Source: Akkermansiaceae bacterium UBA5020
GTDB lineage: Bacteria > Verrucomicrobiota > Verrucomicrobiia > Verrucomicrobiales > DEV007
Direction: 5' to 3'
Assembly: GCA_002396885.1 (NCBI GenBank)
Contig: DGXY01000019.1
Span: 1-64,000 of the forward strand
Length of the DNA stretch: 64,000 nucleotides
Shown: positions 50,139 through 58,382 of the stretch, in pieces
Layout of the letters: each line of letters begins with the position of its first letter
How positions within the stretch are numbered: position 1 is the first letter of the stretch
Notes under the pieces: model-generated
Seen by the model: only the letters and a program-made list of their open reading frames with translations
What the model was told of the DNA's origin: nothing
Databases searched by the model: none
Translations under genes and position numbers: made by a program

Positions 50139-50542
50139 ACTACCTGCTCGACGTCAATGTGCTCGTCGCGTGGGGATGGGCGGACCACATCGAACATCGG
50201 CGGGCCGCGTCGTGGATCCAGTCCATCAAAAAGAAGCGCTCGGATCGTCTCCTCACCTCCGCGATTCCGGAACTGGGATTCGTGCGGGTCTCCTGCCAGC
50301 GGGCCGGCGGACGCCTTGAGTTGGACGATGCCATCACCTGCCTCGCCGCTCTCGTGAAAAACCTTGGATCCAAGCACTCCTTCCTCGGCGACGATCTCTC
50401 TACGACGATCGCGCTACCCTCCTGGTGTGACGGCCCCTCCCGGTCCACCGATGCGCATCTCCTGTCTCTGGCCAATCGACACGGTGCCATTCTCGCCACT
50501 CTCGATGCGGGAATCCCGGGCGCTTTTCTGATCCCGGCGTGA
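50135..50542 (+). CDS. PIN-domain toxin, VapC family
   Basis: Protein of 135 residues. MNYLLDVNVLVAWGW (Asp 6), TSAIPELGFVRVSCQ (Glu near residue 45) and STDAHLLSLANRHGAILATLDAG (two Asp near 107 and 121) are the four acidic PIN positions. It belongs to the TA-system VapC ribonuclease type whose sequence lacks a close similarity to the vapC at 14143. Translationally coupled to the upstream antitoxin gene. Confidence 0.87.
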   Translation: MNYLLDVNVLVAWGWADHIEHRRAASWIQSIKKKRSDRLLTSAIPELGFVRVSCQRAGGRLELDDAITCLAALVKNLGSKHSFLGDDLSTTIALPSWCDGPSRSTDAHLLSLANRHGAILATLDAGIPGAFLIPA

Positions 50543-50559
50543 GAGGCGCTTTGATTCGC

Positions 50560-52104
50560 CTACTCGATCAGACCAGCCAGAATCCCATCCACCGCAGCAC
50601 CGGGCTCGAGGTCACCGTCGACGAGAATGAGTCGGTCGGCATCTCCCTCCCGGGGCACCTCATAGCGCGACTTCAACTTCTCGTAGATGGAGCGATCGGC
50701 ATCGCTGACCGATGAGGGATCGTTCTCCCTCGAAGCGAGTCGTTCGATCACAACCGCCTCATCGGCATCGACGCGCAGGATCGCGAGCCGGGCTCCCGCC
50801 CCGCGTGCCGCTTCGTAGGCAAGAGTCCGCTCGCGGCGTTCACGGAAATTCGCATCGAGGATGACGACGGCACCGCATGCGGAGGCGGCGGTGGCTCGTT
50901 CGAGCAGTTCCGCATAGGTGCGATGCGAGAACTCGTCCGAGTAGAACAAGGCTGGAAGCGGCTCCGTCGGCGCGACGCCCGCGAGTTCCTTGCGCAGGCG
51001 GTCGCTGGAAAAGACCGGCCACGCCTTGCCCGAGGCTTCAAAGAGAGCTTCGGCGACACTCGACTTACCCGAGGCCGGCAAGCCGCAGAGGATCAGCCAC
51101 CAGGGCCCGTCGTCCTCGATCGCTGAAACGGCCGCGAGGCGGAGATAGCGAAGGGCGATCCGCGCCGAAGCCACGCGCTCCTCATCACCCAGCTCTGCCT
51201 CCCTCGAAAGGATCGCCAAGACCTTGGCGCGGACCATGGCCCGGTAGCGCACAAGCATCGAAAGGACGCCCTTCATTCCCTCGTCACCGCTTTCCTCGAT
51301 CACGCTGTCGAGATACAAGCCCGCCAGCTCCGGATGCCCACGAAAGCTCAGATCCATCAAGAGGAAGGCGTGCTCGGTCGCGACATCTCCGCAACGGAAT
51401 CCGGGATTAAACTCGATGCAGTCGTAGATGACGGCTGGTTCGACCAGACAGATATTCCGGGCGTGGAGATCGCCATGACCATCGACGACATGACCCGCCG
51501 CCACGCGCGCCTTCAGTTCCGGGAGAAGGCGGTCGAAATCACGCTCCGTGCGCGCCGCGAGGACCGCATGAAGTCCCTCCGGAAAGCAGCCTCGCGTCTC
51601 CTCAAAATTGGCGAGGGCGAATCCGCGCAGCCTATCCGGATCGCCCCAGGCATCCACCTCGGGGCCCCGCCGAGCCTCGCGATGGAAGGCCACGACCTGA
51701 CGCGCGATCGTTTCAATCTGCAAGCGACTCACCGCGTCCCGCTCTAACAAACCATCCATCATGCGGTCCTGCGGCAGGCGTCGCATCTTCACCGCAAAGT
51801 CGATCACCTCCCCCGTTTCACCGATGCGGAGACAACCCTCGCCATTGGAGCGAAGCGCCACGACCGAATCGTAGATCTCAGGGCAGAGACGACGATTCAG
51901 TCGCACCTCCTCCTCGCAATAGCCGCGGCGCAACTCCAGCGAGGTGAAGTCGGCGAAAGGCAGATGGATCGCCTTTTTGAACTTGTAGGCCCGATCCCCG
52001 GAAAGCACGACGACGGAGAGATGCGTCTGGAGGATCTCGACAGACTCCGCTTGCTCCGGATAGATCGCCGGATCGCGGAGTTCCTCAATGCGTTCGGGGT
52101 CCAT
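50560..52104 (-). CDS. Aminoglycoside-phosphotransferase-like and P-loop kinase fusion protein
   Basis: Protein of 514 residues. The N-terminal two thirds are kinase-like: VSGDRAYKFKKAIHLPF-type ATP region (VVLSGDRAYKFKK), VVDGHGDLHARNICL with the catalytic HGDxHxxN (about residue 210) and YDCIEFNPGFRCGD. The C-terminal third has a Walker A motif ILCGLPASGKSSVAEAL (about 338), followed by FSSDRLRKELAG and LDANFRERRERTLAYEAA, a zeta-toxin/gluconokinase-like P-loop kinase. Such fusions are widespread and of unknown substrate. 62 nt downstream of the symporter gene on the same strand. Confidence 0.85.
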   Translation of the reverse strand: MDPERIEELRDPAIYPEQAESVEILQTHLSVVVLSGDRAYKFKKAIHLPFADFTSLELRRGYCEEEVRLNRRLCPEIYDSVVALRSNGEGCLRIGETGEVIDFAVKMRRLPQDRMMDGLLERDAVSRLQIETIARQVVAFHREARRGPEVDAWGDPDRLRGFALANFEETRGCFPEGLHAVLAARTERDFDRLLPELKARVAAGHVVDGHGDLHARNICLVEPAVIYDCIEFNPGFRCGDVATEHAFLLMDLSFRGHPELAGLYLDSVIEESGDEGMKGVLSMLVRYRAMVRAKVLAILSREAELGDEERVASARIALRYLRLAAVSAIEDDGPWWLILCGLPASGKSSVAEALFEASGKAWPVFSSDRLRKELAGVAPTEPLPALFYSDEFSHRTYAELLERATAASACGAVVILDANFRERRERTLAYEAARGAGARLAILRVDADEAVVIERLASRENDPSSVSDADRSIYEKLKSRYEVPREGDADRLILVDGDLEPGAAVDGILAGLIE

Positions 52105-52165
52105 GGGTGGGTCGTCGGGACACGATACACCCGTTTTCCCACTTACAGCAGCGGCAACGAGGGCG

Positions 52166-53776
52166 TCACTTCGTCAGGATCGAGAAGTCCGCGAGGGACA
52201 AATAGAGGATCACGACGAATGCGACGAGGCCAAACCCGAGTGGCTTAGCCCATTTCCACGGGGTGAGATCGACGTCTCCGCTGTATTGGTGCTCCCAATT
52301 CTGCGGGAGCGGTTTCACCTTGCTCATGACGAATTGGAAAATCATCAGGGCCGCGAAGACGAGACCAAGGAAGTGGAAGTTTCCGAGAGGCTTTGCGGTC
52401 CAGGCATTGAAGGGCGGAACAAAGTAGCCGATCAGCAGGATGCTGCAGCCGCCCACCAGGGCGATGTTGGCGGCAAGCGCTCCGGCACGTTTGAAAAGAA
52501 ATCCCGCCAGCACGACCGAAAAGATCGGGATGAAATAAAGTCCGTTCATCATCTGGAGGTATCCGAAGATGCTCTCCTGCCCCGCGAGGAGGGGGGCCGC
52601 AACCATCGAGAGAATCGCGATGACCGTGCCAACGATCTTGCCGTTGTTGATCACCTTCGATTCATCGACGGCCTTGTGCTTGAAGAGCTCTTTGTAAACC
52701 CCAAGCGAGAAAAGCGTCGCCGTCGAATTCAGGGCGGAATTGAACGAACTGAGAATCGCGCCCACCATCACGGCGGCGAAGAAACCAACGAGCCACTTCG
52801 GAAGGACGTCACTGACGAGCGTGCCATAGGCATGATCGGGCTTGAAGCCTTCGCGTTCGCCGTAAAGGTGGAAAGCGAGGACACCCGGCAGCACAAGCAC
52901 CAACGGAGCCATCACCTTGAAAATGCCGGCGATGAGGACCCCGCGCTGTCCTTCGGCAAGACTCGTCGCGCCGAAGGTTCGCTGGATGATCTGCTGGTTC
53001 GTGGTCCAGTAGAAGAGATTCAGCAGGAGCACCCCGGTGAAAAGGGTCGAGAAAGGAACCGAAGAGTCTTTGCTCCCGAGAGAATTGAACTTCTCCGGGT
53101 GGGCCTCCTTCACCTTCGCGAGCGAATCGAGGAGTCCACCATCGCCGATCGCGTTCAGTGCGAAAACCGTGATCATGACCGATCCGACGAGCAGACCGAA
53201 GCCGTTCAGAGTGTCCGATACCGCCACGCTCCGCAGCCCGCCGAAGATCGCATAGATCGATCCGACAATGCCGATGAACCAGACCGTCCCCCAGAGCAAC
53301 GTGGTTTCACTCTCGATTCCGGTGAGCGATTTCAGGTCGAGGATGCCCATGAGCCCCGTCGCTCCCGAATACAAGATGATCGGCAGGAGAATCACCGTGT
53401 AGGCGAGAATGAAGATGAAGCTCGTGATCGAGCGTGTCTTTGCGTCGAAGCGCTTTTCGAGAAACTCCGGAATCGTGGTGATGCCGCTGCGCAGATACTT
53501 CGGCAGGAAATAGAGCGCCATGATGACAAGCGAGGCCCCGGCGATGACCTCCCAGGCCATCACGCAGATGCCGTCCTTGAACGCCGCACCATTGAGCCCA
53601 ACGAGCTGCTCCGTCGACAAGTTGGTCAGAAGAAGCGACCCAGCGATGTAGCCTCCGGTGAGAGTCCGCCCCGCCAGGAAATACCCCGTCGAGGTGCCGT
53701 GATCATCCTTTCGGGTCAGGATCCAGGTGAGAACCCCAACCAACGCGGTAAAGAAGAGAAAGGTGAAAAGGGTCAT
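52166..53776 (-). CDS. Sodium:solute symporter (SSS family)
   Basis: Protein of 536 residues with about 14 membrane helices. Typical SSS segments: STGYFLAGRTLTGGYIAGSLLLTNLSTEQLVGLNG (trimmed landmark at residues 28-62), VIAGASLVIMALYFLPKYLRSGITTIPEFLEKRF and IYAIFGGLRSVAVSDTLNGFG with the Na2-site region. FAAVMVGAILSSFNSALNSTATLFSLGVY is also characteristic. Position next to galM and galK suggests a galactose or glucose/sodium symporter. Not overlapping galM; an 86-nt gap holds heptamer repeats. Confidence 0.92.
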   Translation of the reverse strand: MTLFTFLFFTALVGVLTWILTRKDDHGTSTGYFLAGRTLTGGYIAGSLLLTNLSTEQLVGLNGAAFKDGICVMAWEVIAGASLVIMALYFLPKYLRSGITTIPEFLEKRFDAKTRSITSFIFILAYTVILLPIILYSGATGLMGILDLKSLTGIESETTLLWGTVWFIGIVGSIYAIFGGLRSVAVSDTLNGFGLLVGSVMITVFALNAIGDGGLLDSLAKVKEAHPEKFNSLGSKDSSVPFSTLFTGVLLLNLFYWTTNQQIIQRTFGATSLAEGQRGVLIAGIFKVMAPLVLVLPGVLAFHLYGEREGFKPDHAYGTLVSDVLPKWLVGFFAAVMVGAILSSFNSALNSTATLFSLGVYKELFKHKAVDESKVINNGKIVGTVIAILSMVAAPLLAGQESIFGYLQMMNGLYFIPIFSVVLAGFLFKRAGALAANIALVGGCSILLIGYFVPPFNAWTAKPLGNFHFLGLVFAALMIFQFVMSKVKPLPQNWEHQYSGDVDLTPWKWAKPLGFGLVAFVVILYLSLADFSILTK

Positions 53777-53790
53777 CGGACGGAGGTCGG

Positions 53791-53818
53791 AAATCAGAAA
53801 TCAGAAGTCAGAGTTCAG
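53791..53818. repeat. Heptanucleotide repeat upstream of the symporter gene
   Basis: AAATCAG, AAATCAG, AAGTCAG and AGTTCAG in phase 7. It ends 14 nt upstream of the symporter start codon on the minus strand, so it lies in that gene's 5' region. Confidence 0.85.
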
Positions 53819-53862
53819 ACCACATAGGAGGTTGGAGTGAAGCCGAACAAGGCGCGCCCTTT

Positions 53863-55002
53863 TTACTCCGCCGTGAAGGTGTGCACCATCTTGTGATAAT
53901 AGGTCTCGCCGGGGCGCAGGACGGGAGACGGCGCCTTCGGATTGTTCGGCGCGTCGGGATAGTTCTCCGTCTCGAGGCAGAGGGCGGTGCGGTGCTGGTA
54001 TTTCACGCCGCCTTTTCCGCTGGTCGTGCCATCGAGGAAGTTACCTCCGTAAAACTGCACCGCGGGCTGGTTCGTGGTCAGTGTCAGGGTCCGTCCGCTC
54101 TTAGGATCACGCACCCGCGCAGCCCTGACAAGCGCCCCTTCGGGAGTGCCGTTGAGGACCCAGGCGTGGTCGTAGCCGCCCGCGAGTTTGATTGCTTCGT
54201 GGTCGGCATCGATGCGTTTGCCGATCACGGTGGGCTCGAGGAAATCGAGCGGTGTTCCCGCAACCGGGGCGAGTTCGCCCGTGGGGATCATCCCCGCGTT
54301 GGTCGCGAGGTAACGATCCGCGTAGAGCGTCATCTCGTGGTCGTTGATGCTCGTGGACGGATCACCGCTGAGGTTCCAATAGGTATGGTGGACGATATTG
54401 AGCACGGTGGGCGCCTTCGTCGTGGCCTTCGCCTCCCAGACGAGTTCGTTCTTCTCCGTGAGGGTGTAGGTGACCTCGACGCTGAGTTCGCCGGGATACC
54501 CTTCCTCGCCATCGGGGCTGGTGTAGGTGAGTTTCACCCCGCTACCCGTCTCACCGGTGAAACCCTCGCCCTTCCAGAGTTTCTTGCAGAAACCTTCCTT
54601 GCCGCCATGAAGGGAGCAGGGAATGCCACCCGGATCGTTGTTCGTGACGAGGGAGTATTCCTTGCCATCGAGAGTAAACTTGCCGTTGGCGATGCGGTTG
54701 CCGAAGCGTCCCACGGTCGCCCCAAAGTAGGAGCTGTTCGTCAGCCAGCCCTCGAGGGAGTCGTATCCGTGGGTGATGTCGGCGATTTTTCCGTCTCTGT
54801 CAGGAGCCTTGAGGGAAACGAGGATGGCTCCGTATTCCGTCACCTTCGCCTCCATTCCGGCGACGTTGGTGAGTGTCCAGAGTTTCACCTCGCGGCCATC
54901 GGGCATTTTGCCGTAAATGGCCTCGGTCATACCGGCGCGGGCGGCGTGGGGCAAAAGGGAGCTCATCAGGATCAGGGTGGAAACGAGGGAATGGATCTTC
55001 AT
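53863..55002 (-). CDS. galM: Secreted aldose 1-epimerase
   Basis: Protein of 379 residues with signal peptide MKIHSLVSTLILMSSLLPHAARA. Mutarotase signatures: TEYGAILVSLKAPDRDG, YDSLEGWLTNSSYFGATVGRFGNRIANG (trimmed, about residue 80), SLHGGKEGFCK, NIVHHTYWNLSGD with catalytic His (about 200) and the C-terminal ALCLETENYPDAPN with the catalytic Glu (about 343). The signal peptide places it outside the cytoplasm, where it would equilibrate sugar anomers before uptake by the neighbouring symporter. Start overlaps the galK stop by 4 bp. Confidence 0.93.
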   Translation of the reverse strand: MKIHSLVSTLILMSSLLPHAARAGMTEAIYGKMPDGREVKLWTLTNVAGMEAKVTEYGAILVSLKAPDRDGKIADITHGYDSLEGWLTNSSYFGATVGRFGNRIANGKFTLDGKEYSLVTNNDPGGIPCSLHGGKEGFCKKLWKGEGFTGETGSGVKLTYTSPDGEEGYPGELSVEVTYTLTEKNELVWEAKATTKAPTVLNIVHHTYWNLSGDPSTSINDHEMTLYADRYLATNAGMIPTGELAPVAGTPLDFLEPTVIGKRIDADHEAIKLAGGYDHAWVLNGTPEGALVRAARVRDPKSGRTLTLTTNQPAVQFYGGNFLDGTTSGKGGVKYQHRTALCLETENYPDAPNNPKAPSPVLRPGETYYHKMVHTFTAE

Positions 55003-56171
55003 GGATTAACCAGGGATTCAACAGCAAAAAGACTGGCTCCGTCAACGGCGGAGGTGACGAAAACATCAGGCTTTCGTCCAAAACGGGCCACAAAGGCCGA
55101 TTTAAGATGCAAAAGGAGGGCATCGGCGGATTCAAGTCGTACCAGCGAGACCGTGGATCCGCCGAATCCACCACCCGTCATTCGGCTACCGACATGGCCC
55201 CGCGCAGGACCAAAAGCATCGGCCGCCTCGACGAGGCAGTCGAGCTCGGCGCAACTCACCTCGAAGTCGTCACGCAACGACTCGTGCCCCTCGCGCAGCA
55301 GTCGTCCGAGGGTCTCGAGATCGCACGATGCGAGCGCTTCGACGAAATCGTGGACCCGGTTCATCTCGGAAACGGCGTGACGGGCTCGCCGATGGAGCGT
55401 TTGCCCGAGCCGCCCGCGGTTCGCTTCGACAAACGGGAGATCGAGATCCCGGAACGACTCCGCCCCGAGCAGGGCCAGCGCGGCCTCGCACTGTTCCCGC
55501 CGCCGCCGGTATTCGCCGTCACCAAGAGCATGCTTCACCCCTGTATCCGCGACGAGAATGACGAGATCTTCCGGTAGAGGCACAGGCTTGGTGGAGAGTT
55601 CACGGCAATCGAGGAGCAGGGCATGACCTGCTTTTCCAGCGCCCACCGCGAACTGGTCCATGATTCCGCAGGGCACTCCCGCATATCGGTGCTCGGCTTG
55701 CTGGCAGAGGATGGCGCGGTCGCGGACATTTCCCTTGATGCCAGAGATCGCCTCGACCACAAGAGCCGTCGCGGTCTCGAGCGCCGCACTGGCGCTCAGC
55801 CCGGCCCCGGCGGGAAGGTCGGCATGGATCACCGCGCGGAATCCCGGGACCTCGGCTCCCGCATCACGATATCCGGCAATGACACCGAGAAGGTAGTTCA
55901 ACCATCGTTCCGCTTTCGCTTCGCGGGGGTGGATCCCGTTTGACGCAATGCGGACTGTTTCTCCAAAACCAGCCCCTATCGGCACGAACTCGAACTCACC
56001 GTTCCCGGTAGCGGAGGCCTCGATCACGAGATGACGGTCGATCGCGACGGGCAGGACCCAGCCATCAAGGTAGTCGATGTGCTCGCCGATGAGGTTGACA
56101 CGTCCGGGCGAGGCGGCGACCACCGTGGGCGGCACGCCGAAGTGCTTTTCGAATTCCCCGCCACGATTCAT
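54999..56171 (-). CDS. galK: Galactokinase
   Basis: Protein of 390 residues of the GHMP kinase family. SPGRVNLIGEHIDYLDGWVLPVAI (galactokinase signature, about residue 22), LPAGAGLSASAALE (ATP-binding loop, about 120), CGIMDQFAVGAG (about 168, with catalytic Asp) and SRMTGGGFGGSTVSL (about 335) are all intact. It phosphorylates galactose at C1 in the Leloir pathway. galT and galE are not in the window. It is first in a galK-galM-symporter transcription unit. Confidence 0.95.
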   Translation of the reverse strand: MNRGGEFEKHFGVPPTVVAASPGRVNLIGEHIDYLDGWVLPVAIDRHLVIEASATGNGEFEFVPIGAGFGETVRIASNGIHPREAKAERWLNYLLGVIAGYRDAGAEVPGFRAVIHADLPAGAGLSASAALETATALVVEAISGIKGNVRDRAILCQQAEHRYAGVPCGIMDQFAVGAGKAGHALLLDCRELSTKPVPLPEDLVILVADTGVKHALGDGEYRRRREQCEAALALLGAESFRDLDLPFVEANRGRLGQTLHRRARHAVSEMNRVHDFVEALASCDLETLGRLLREGHESLRDDFEVSCAELDCLVEAADAFGPARGHVGSRMTGGGFGGSTVSLVRLESADALLLHLKSAFVARFGRKPDVFVTSAVDGASLFAVESLVNP

Positions 56172-56177
56172 CGGGCG

Positions 56178-56206
56178 AGTCTAGGGAAGGGATGTGATCG
56201 CCGCAA
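56178..56206 (-). promoter_or_regulatory. Promoter candidate of galK, leaderless geometry
   Basis: On the minus strand TTGCGG (56206-56201), 17-nt spacer, TAGACT (56183-56178), then 6 nt to ATG 56171. The spacing equals that of the promoter at 5722-5750. Confidence 0.5.
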
Positions 56207-56239
56207 GGACTTCGTTCCGGCAAAAGGCGTCCCGGGATC

Positions 56240-56800
56240 TCAAGGCTCCTCGGATTCCATCTGACGGAGAAAGGCGGCCCCGGCACCGCTGATGACGGTG
56301 CGGGTCTCCGTGATCAGCGTGGCCACCACCGGAGATGCCGCTCGGAACCAGCCGGAGCCTCCGATCGCGAGGAGCCCGATGAGCACCGAGACCGGGCTAA
56401 ACGTTACCGCCCCTATCGCAACGAGTAGGACCCCGATCGAGAGAAACGACCAAGTGAGCGCCACCGCGACCGACCGGTCGTCGCGATGTTTCCGGCAGAG
56501 TCCCATTTCGAGGACGGGACGAGCCCCGAACCAAGTGCTGGGCTGGCGCGGATGGCGCAAGGCGACGGCCCGCGATCCACAGGCGGGTCGGCCGCATTCG
56601 ATGCAGGAGCCCACCGGCACCGCCGCTCCATGCTCAAGGACGAGTTCCGAGCCGCTGACGAATCGGGATGGGGGAGGAGCGAAAAAAGCGGGACTCTGCG
56701 CGGGCGGCGCTTCCGGAGGAACCGGAACGATCACCCTCGCCTGCGTGGCGGGAACGGGGGAGGGAGTGGACTCGACTTTCGATTCGACAGCAGGATTCAT
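56240..56800 (-). CDS. Membrane protein with zinc-ribbon-like motif
   Basis: Protein of 186 residues starting at ATG 56800; an open frame upstream is probably spurious. A Pro-rich N-terminal part is followed by GSCIECGRPAC and LCRKHRDD, which could bind a metal through Cys/His residues (about residues 66-105). Two membrane helices follow: VALTWSFLSIGVLLVAIGAV and VSVLIGLLAIGGSGWF. No family recognised. It has the same strand as galK but lies upstream, separated by the galK promoter. Confidence 0.6.
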   Translation of the reverse strand: MNPAVESKVESTPSPVPATQARVIVPVPPEAPPAQSPAFFAPPPSRFVSGSELVLEHGAAVPVGSCIECGRPACGSRAVALRHPRQPSTWFGARPVLEMGLCRKHRDDRSVAVALTWSFLSIGVLLVAIGAVTFSPVSVLIGLLAIGGSGWFRAASPVVATLITETRTVISGAGAAFLRQMESEEP

Positions 56801-57068
56801 GAGGGGAGAAGCGAGCACAGGGAGTGCCAGCTTCCAGCATAGACTGGTGACAAAGGCGCCATTTTTTACATTCCAATAGATCCATTCGGCCCTGTTTTTC
56901 AGCATTTTTCAACTCTGGAGGTGAGCCTTCATCGCGAGCAATGGCTCCTCATCGCGTAAGTCGGGGCTCCCTCGCGAAACTTGCGTTTGAGAGCGAAAGC
57001 ATCGACGCTAAGGCCCCTGCGCGGTCCGTGATTTCGACTCGACGGAGCGCCGGGGTCGTATCCTCCTC

Positions 57069-58376
57069 ATGAAACGTTTTCTCCGCGCCACCCTGCCTCT
57101 CGCCATTCTCGGCGCGTGCGGCTACGCGGCGTGGTGGTTCATTTCGAACCGCCCCAAGACCCCGACGATGGAGGCGCCCCCGGCGGTGGTGCGGGTGGAG
57201 GGCACAAAATTGCAGCGCCAGACCTACCCGGTCTGGGTCCGTTCTCAGGGCACGGTGCAACCGCGCACCCGCAGCACCCTCCTCCCTGAGGTCGCCGCCA
57301 AGGTTCTCGAGGTGAGCCCTTCCTTCCGGCCCGGCGGTTTCTTCAAGGCGGGAGAAATGCTTTTGAAACTCGACCCGGTCGACTACGAGACCGCTCTCGT
57401 CGTGGCGAAAGCGACCCTTGCCCAGGCCGAGGTCGTGGCAGCCGAGGAAGGCGCGAAGGCGGGCCAAGCGAGGGAAAACTGGCGCGCCCTCGGCAAAACG
57501 GGCGAGCCCGGATCGCTCGCCCTGCGTCTCCCGCAGGTCGCCAAAGCCGAAGCCGATGTCGACGCCGCGAAAGCCCGGATCGCCCAGGCTGAGCGTGACC
57601 TCGAGCGCACCGTCATTCGCGCCCCCTACGACGGCCAAGTCCTCGAACAACTCGTCGATGTCGGCCAGTATGTGAATGAGGGCACCTCCCTCGGCCAGAT
57701 CTTCGCCGTCGATTACGTCGAGATCCGACTGCCGCTGCCCGAACGCGAGATGCAGTTTATCGGCCTGCCCGAGCGTTACCGCGATGGCGAAGCCACCACG
57801 GGAGGCGCGTCCGTGAAGCTCCATTCCGCAGTCGGGGGCAAAGTTGCCTCGTGGGATGGATTCCTCGTGCGCGTGGAGGGCGCGATCGATGAATCGACCC
57901 GCCAGATCACCGCCGTGGCCCAGGTGAACGACCCCTACGCCAAACGCGGCGACGGCCATCCGCCCCTGCGCATCGGCCAATTCCTTGAAGCGGAGATTGA
58001 GGGACAGCTTCTCACCGACGTCTTCGTGATCCCACGCCGTGCGGTGCGGGCGGGCAACGAGATCCTCCTCATCACCCCGGAGAACAAACTTCGACGCGTC
58101 TCTGTCGATCCCATCATTGCCGACACCGAGAAACTCATCGTCTCGGCCGAGACCGGGGCCGCTCCGAAAGAGGGCGACGTCCTCTGCCTCACTCCGATTC
58201 CCTTCGCCGCTGAAGGCGCCACCGTCCTGCCGCTGATCGATGGCGTCATGGAGACGACGAATGGTCCGGGCTCCGGCCAGAATCGCGGACCCGGTGACGG
58301 CAAGTCCAAGGGCGCCGCTCCGATTGAAGCCAAAGCCCCGCCTGCCGCCGCCGGCGAGCCACCCCGTTCCTCCTGA
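57069..58376 (+). CDS. RND efflux periplasmic adaptor (HlyD/MFP family)
   Basis: Protein of 435 residues with an N-terminal membrane anchor (LPLAILGACGYAAWWFI). The lipoyl and coiled-coil regions are at about residues 60-200 (VQPRTRSTLLPEVAAKVLEV, then FKAGEMLLKLDPVDYETAL and AKARIAQAERDLERTVIRAPYDG). A beta-barrel domain (VDYVEIRLPLPEREMQFIGL) follows. The C-terminal tail after residue 395 is low-complexity Pro/Ala/Gly. It lies 6 nt before the pump gene, with which it forms a complex. TATCCT lies 4 nt before the ATG. Confidence 0.92.
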   Translation: MKRFLRATLPLAILGACGYAAWWFISNRPKTPTMEAPPAVVRVEGTKLQRQTYPVWVRSQGTVQPRTRSTLLPEVAAKVLEVSPSFRPGGFFKAGEMLLKLDPVDYETALVVAKATLAQAEVVAAEEGAKAGQARENWRALGKTGEPGSLALRLPQVAKAEADVDAAKARIAQAERDLERTVIRAPYDGQVLEQLVDVGQYVNEGTSLGQIFAVDYVEIRLPLPEREMQFIGLPERYRDGEATTGGASVKLHSAVGGKVASWDGFLVRVEGAIDESTRQITAVAQVNDPYAKRGDGHPPLRIGQFLEAEIEGQLLTDVFVIPRRAVRAGNEILLITPENKLRRVSVDPIIADTEKLIVSAETGAAPKEGDVLCLTPIPFAAEGATVLPLIDGVMETTNGPGSGQNRGPGDGKSKGAAPIEAKAPPAAAGEPPRSS

Positions 58377-58382
58377 GCCGCC

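Noticed and set aside
52088..53827. 579-codon plus-strand open frame opposite the sodium symporter
   Set aside because: Composition of a shadow frame (runs of Arg, Asp, Glu and His); the minus strand encodes an intact SSS transporter.
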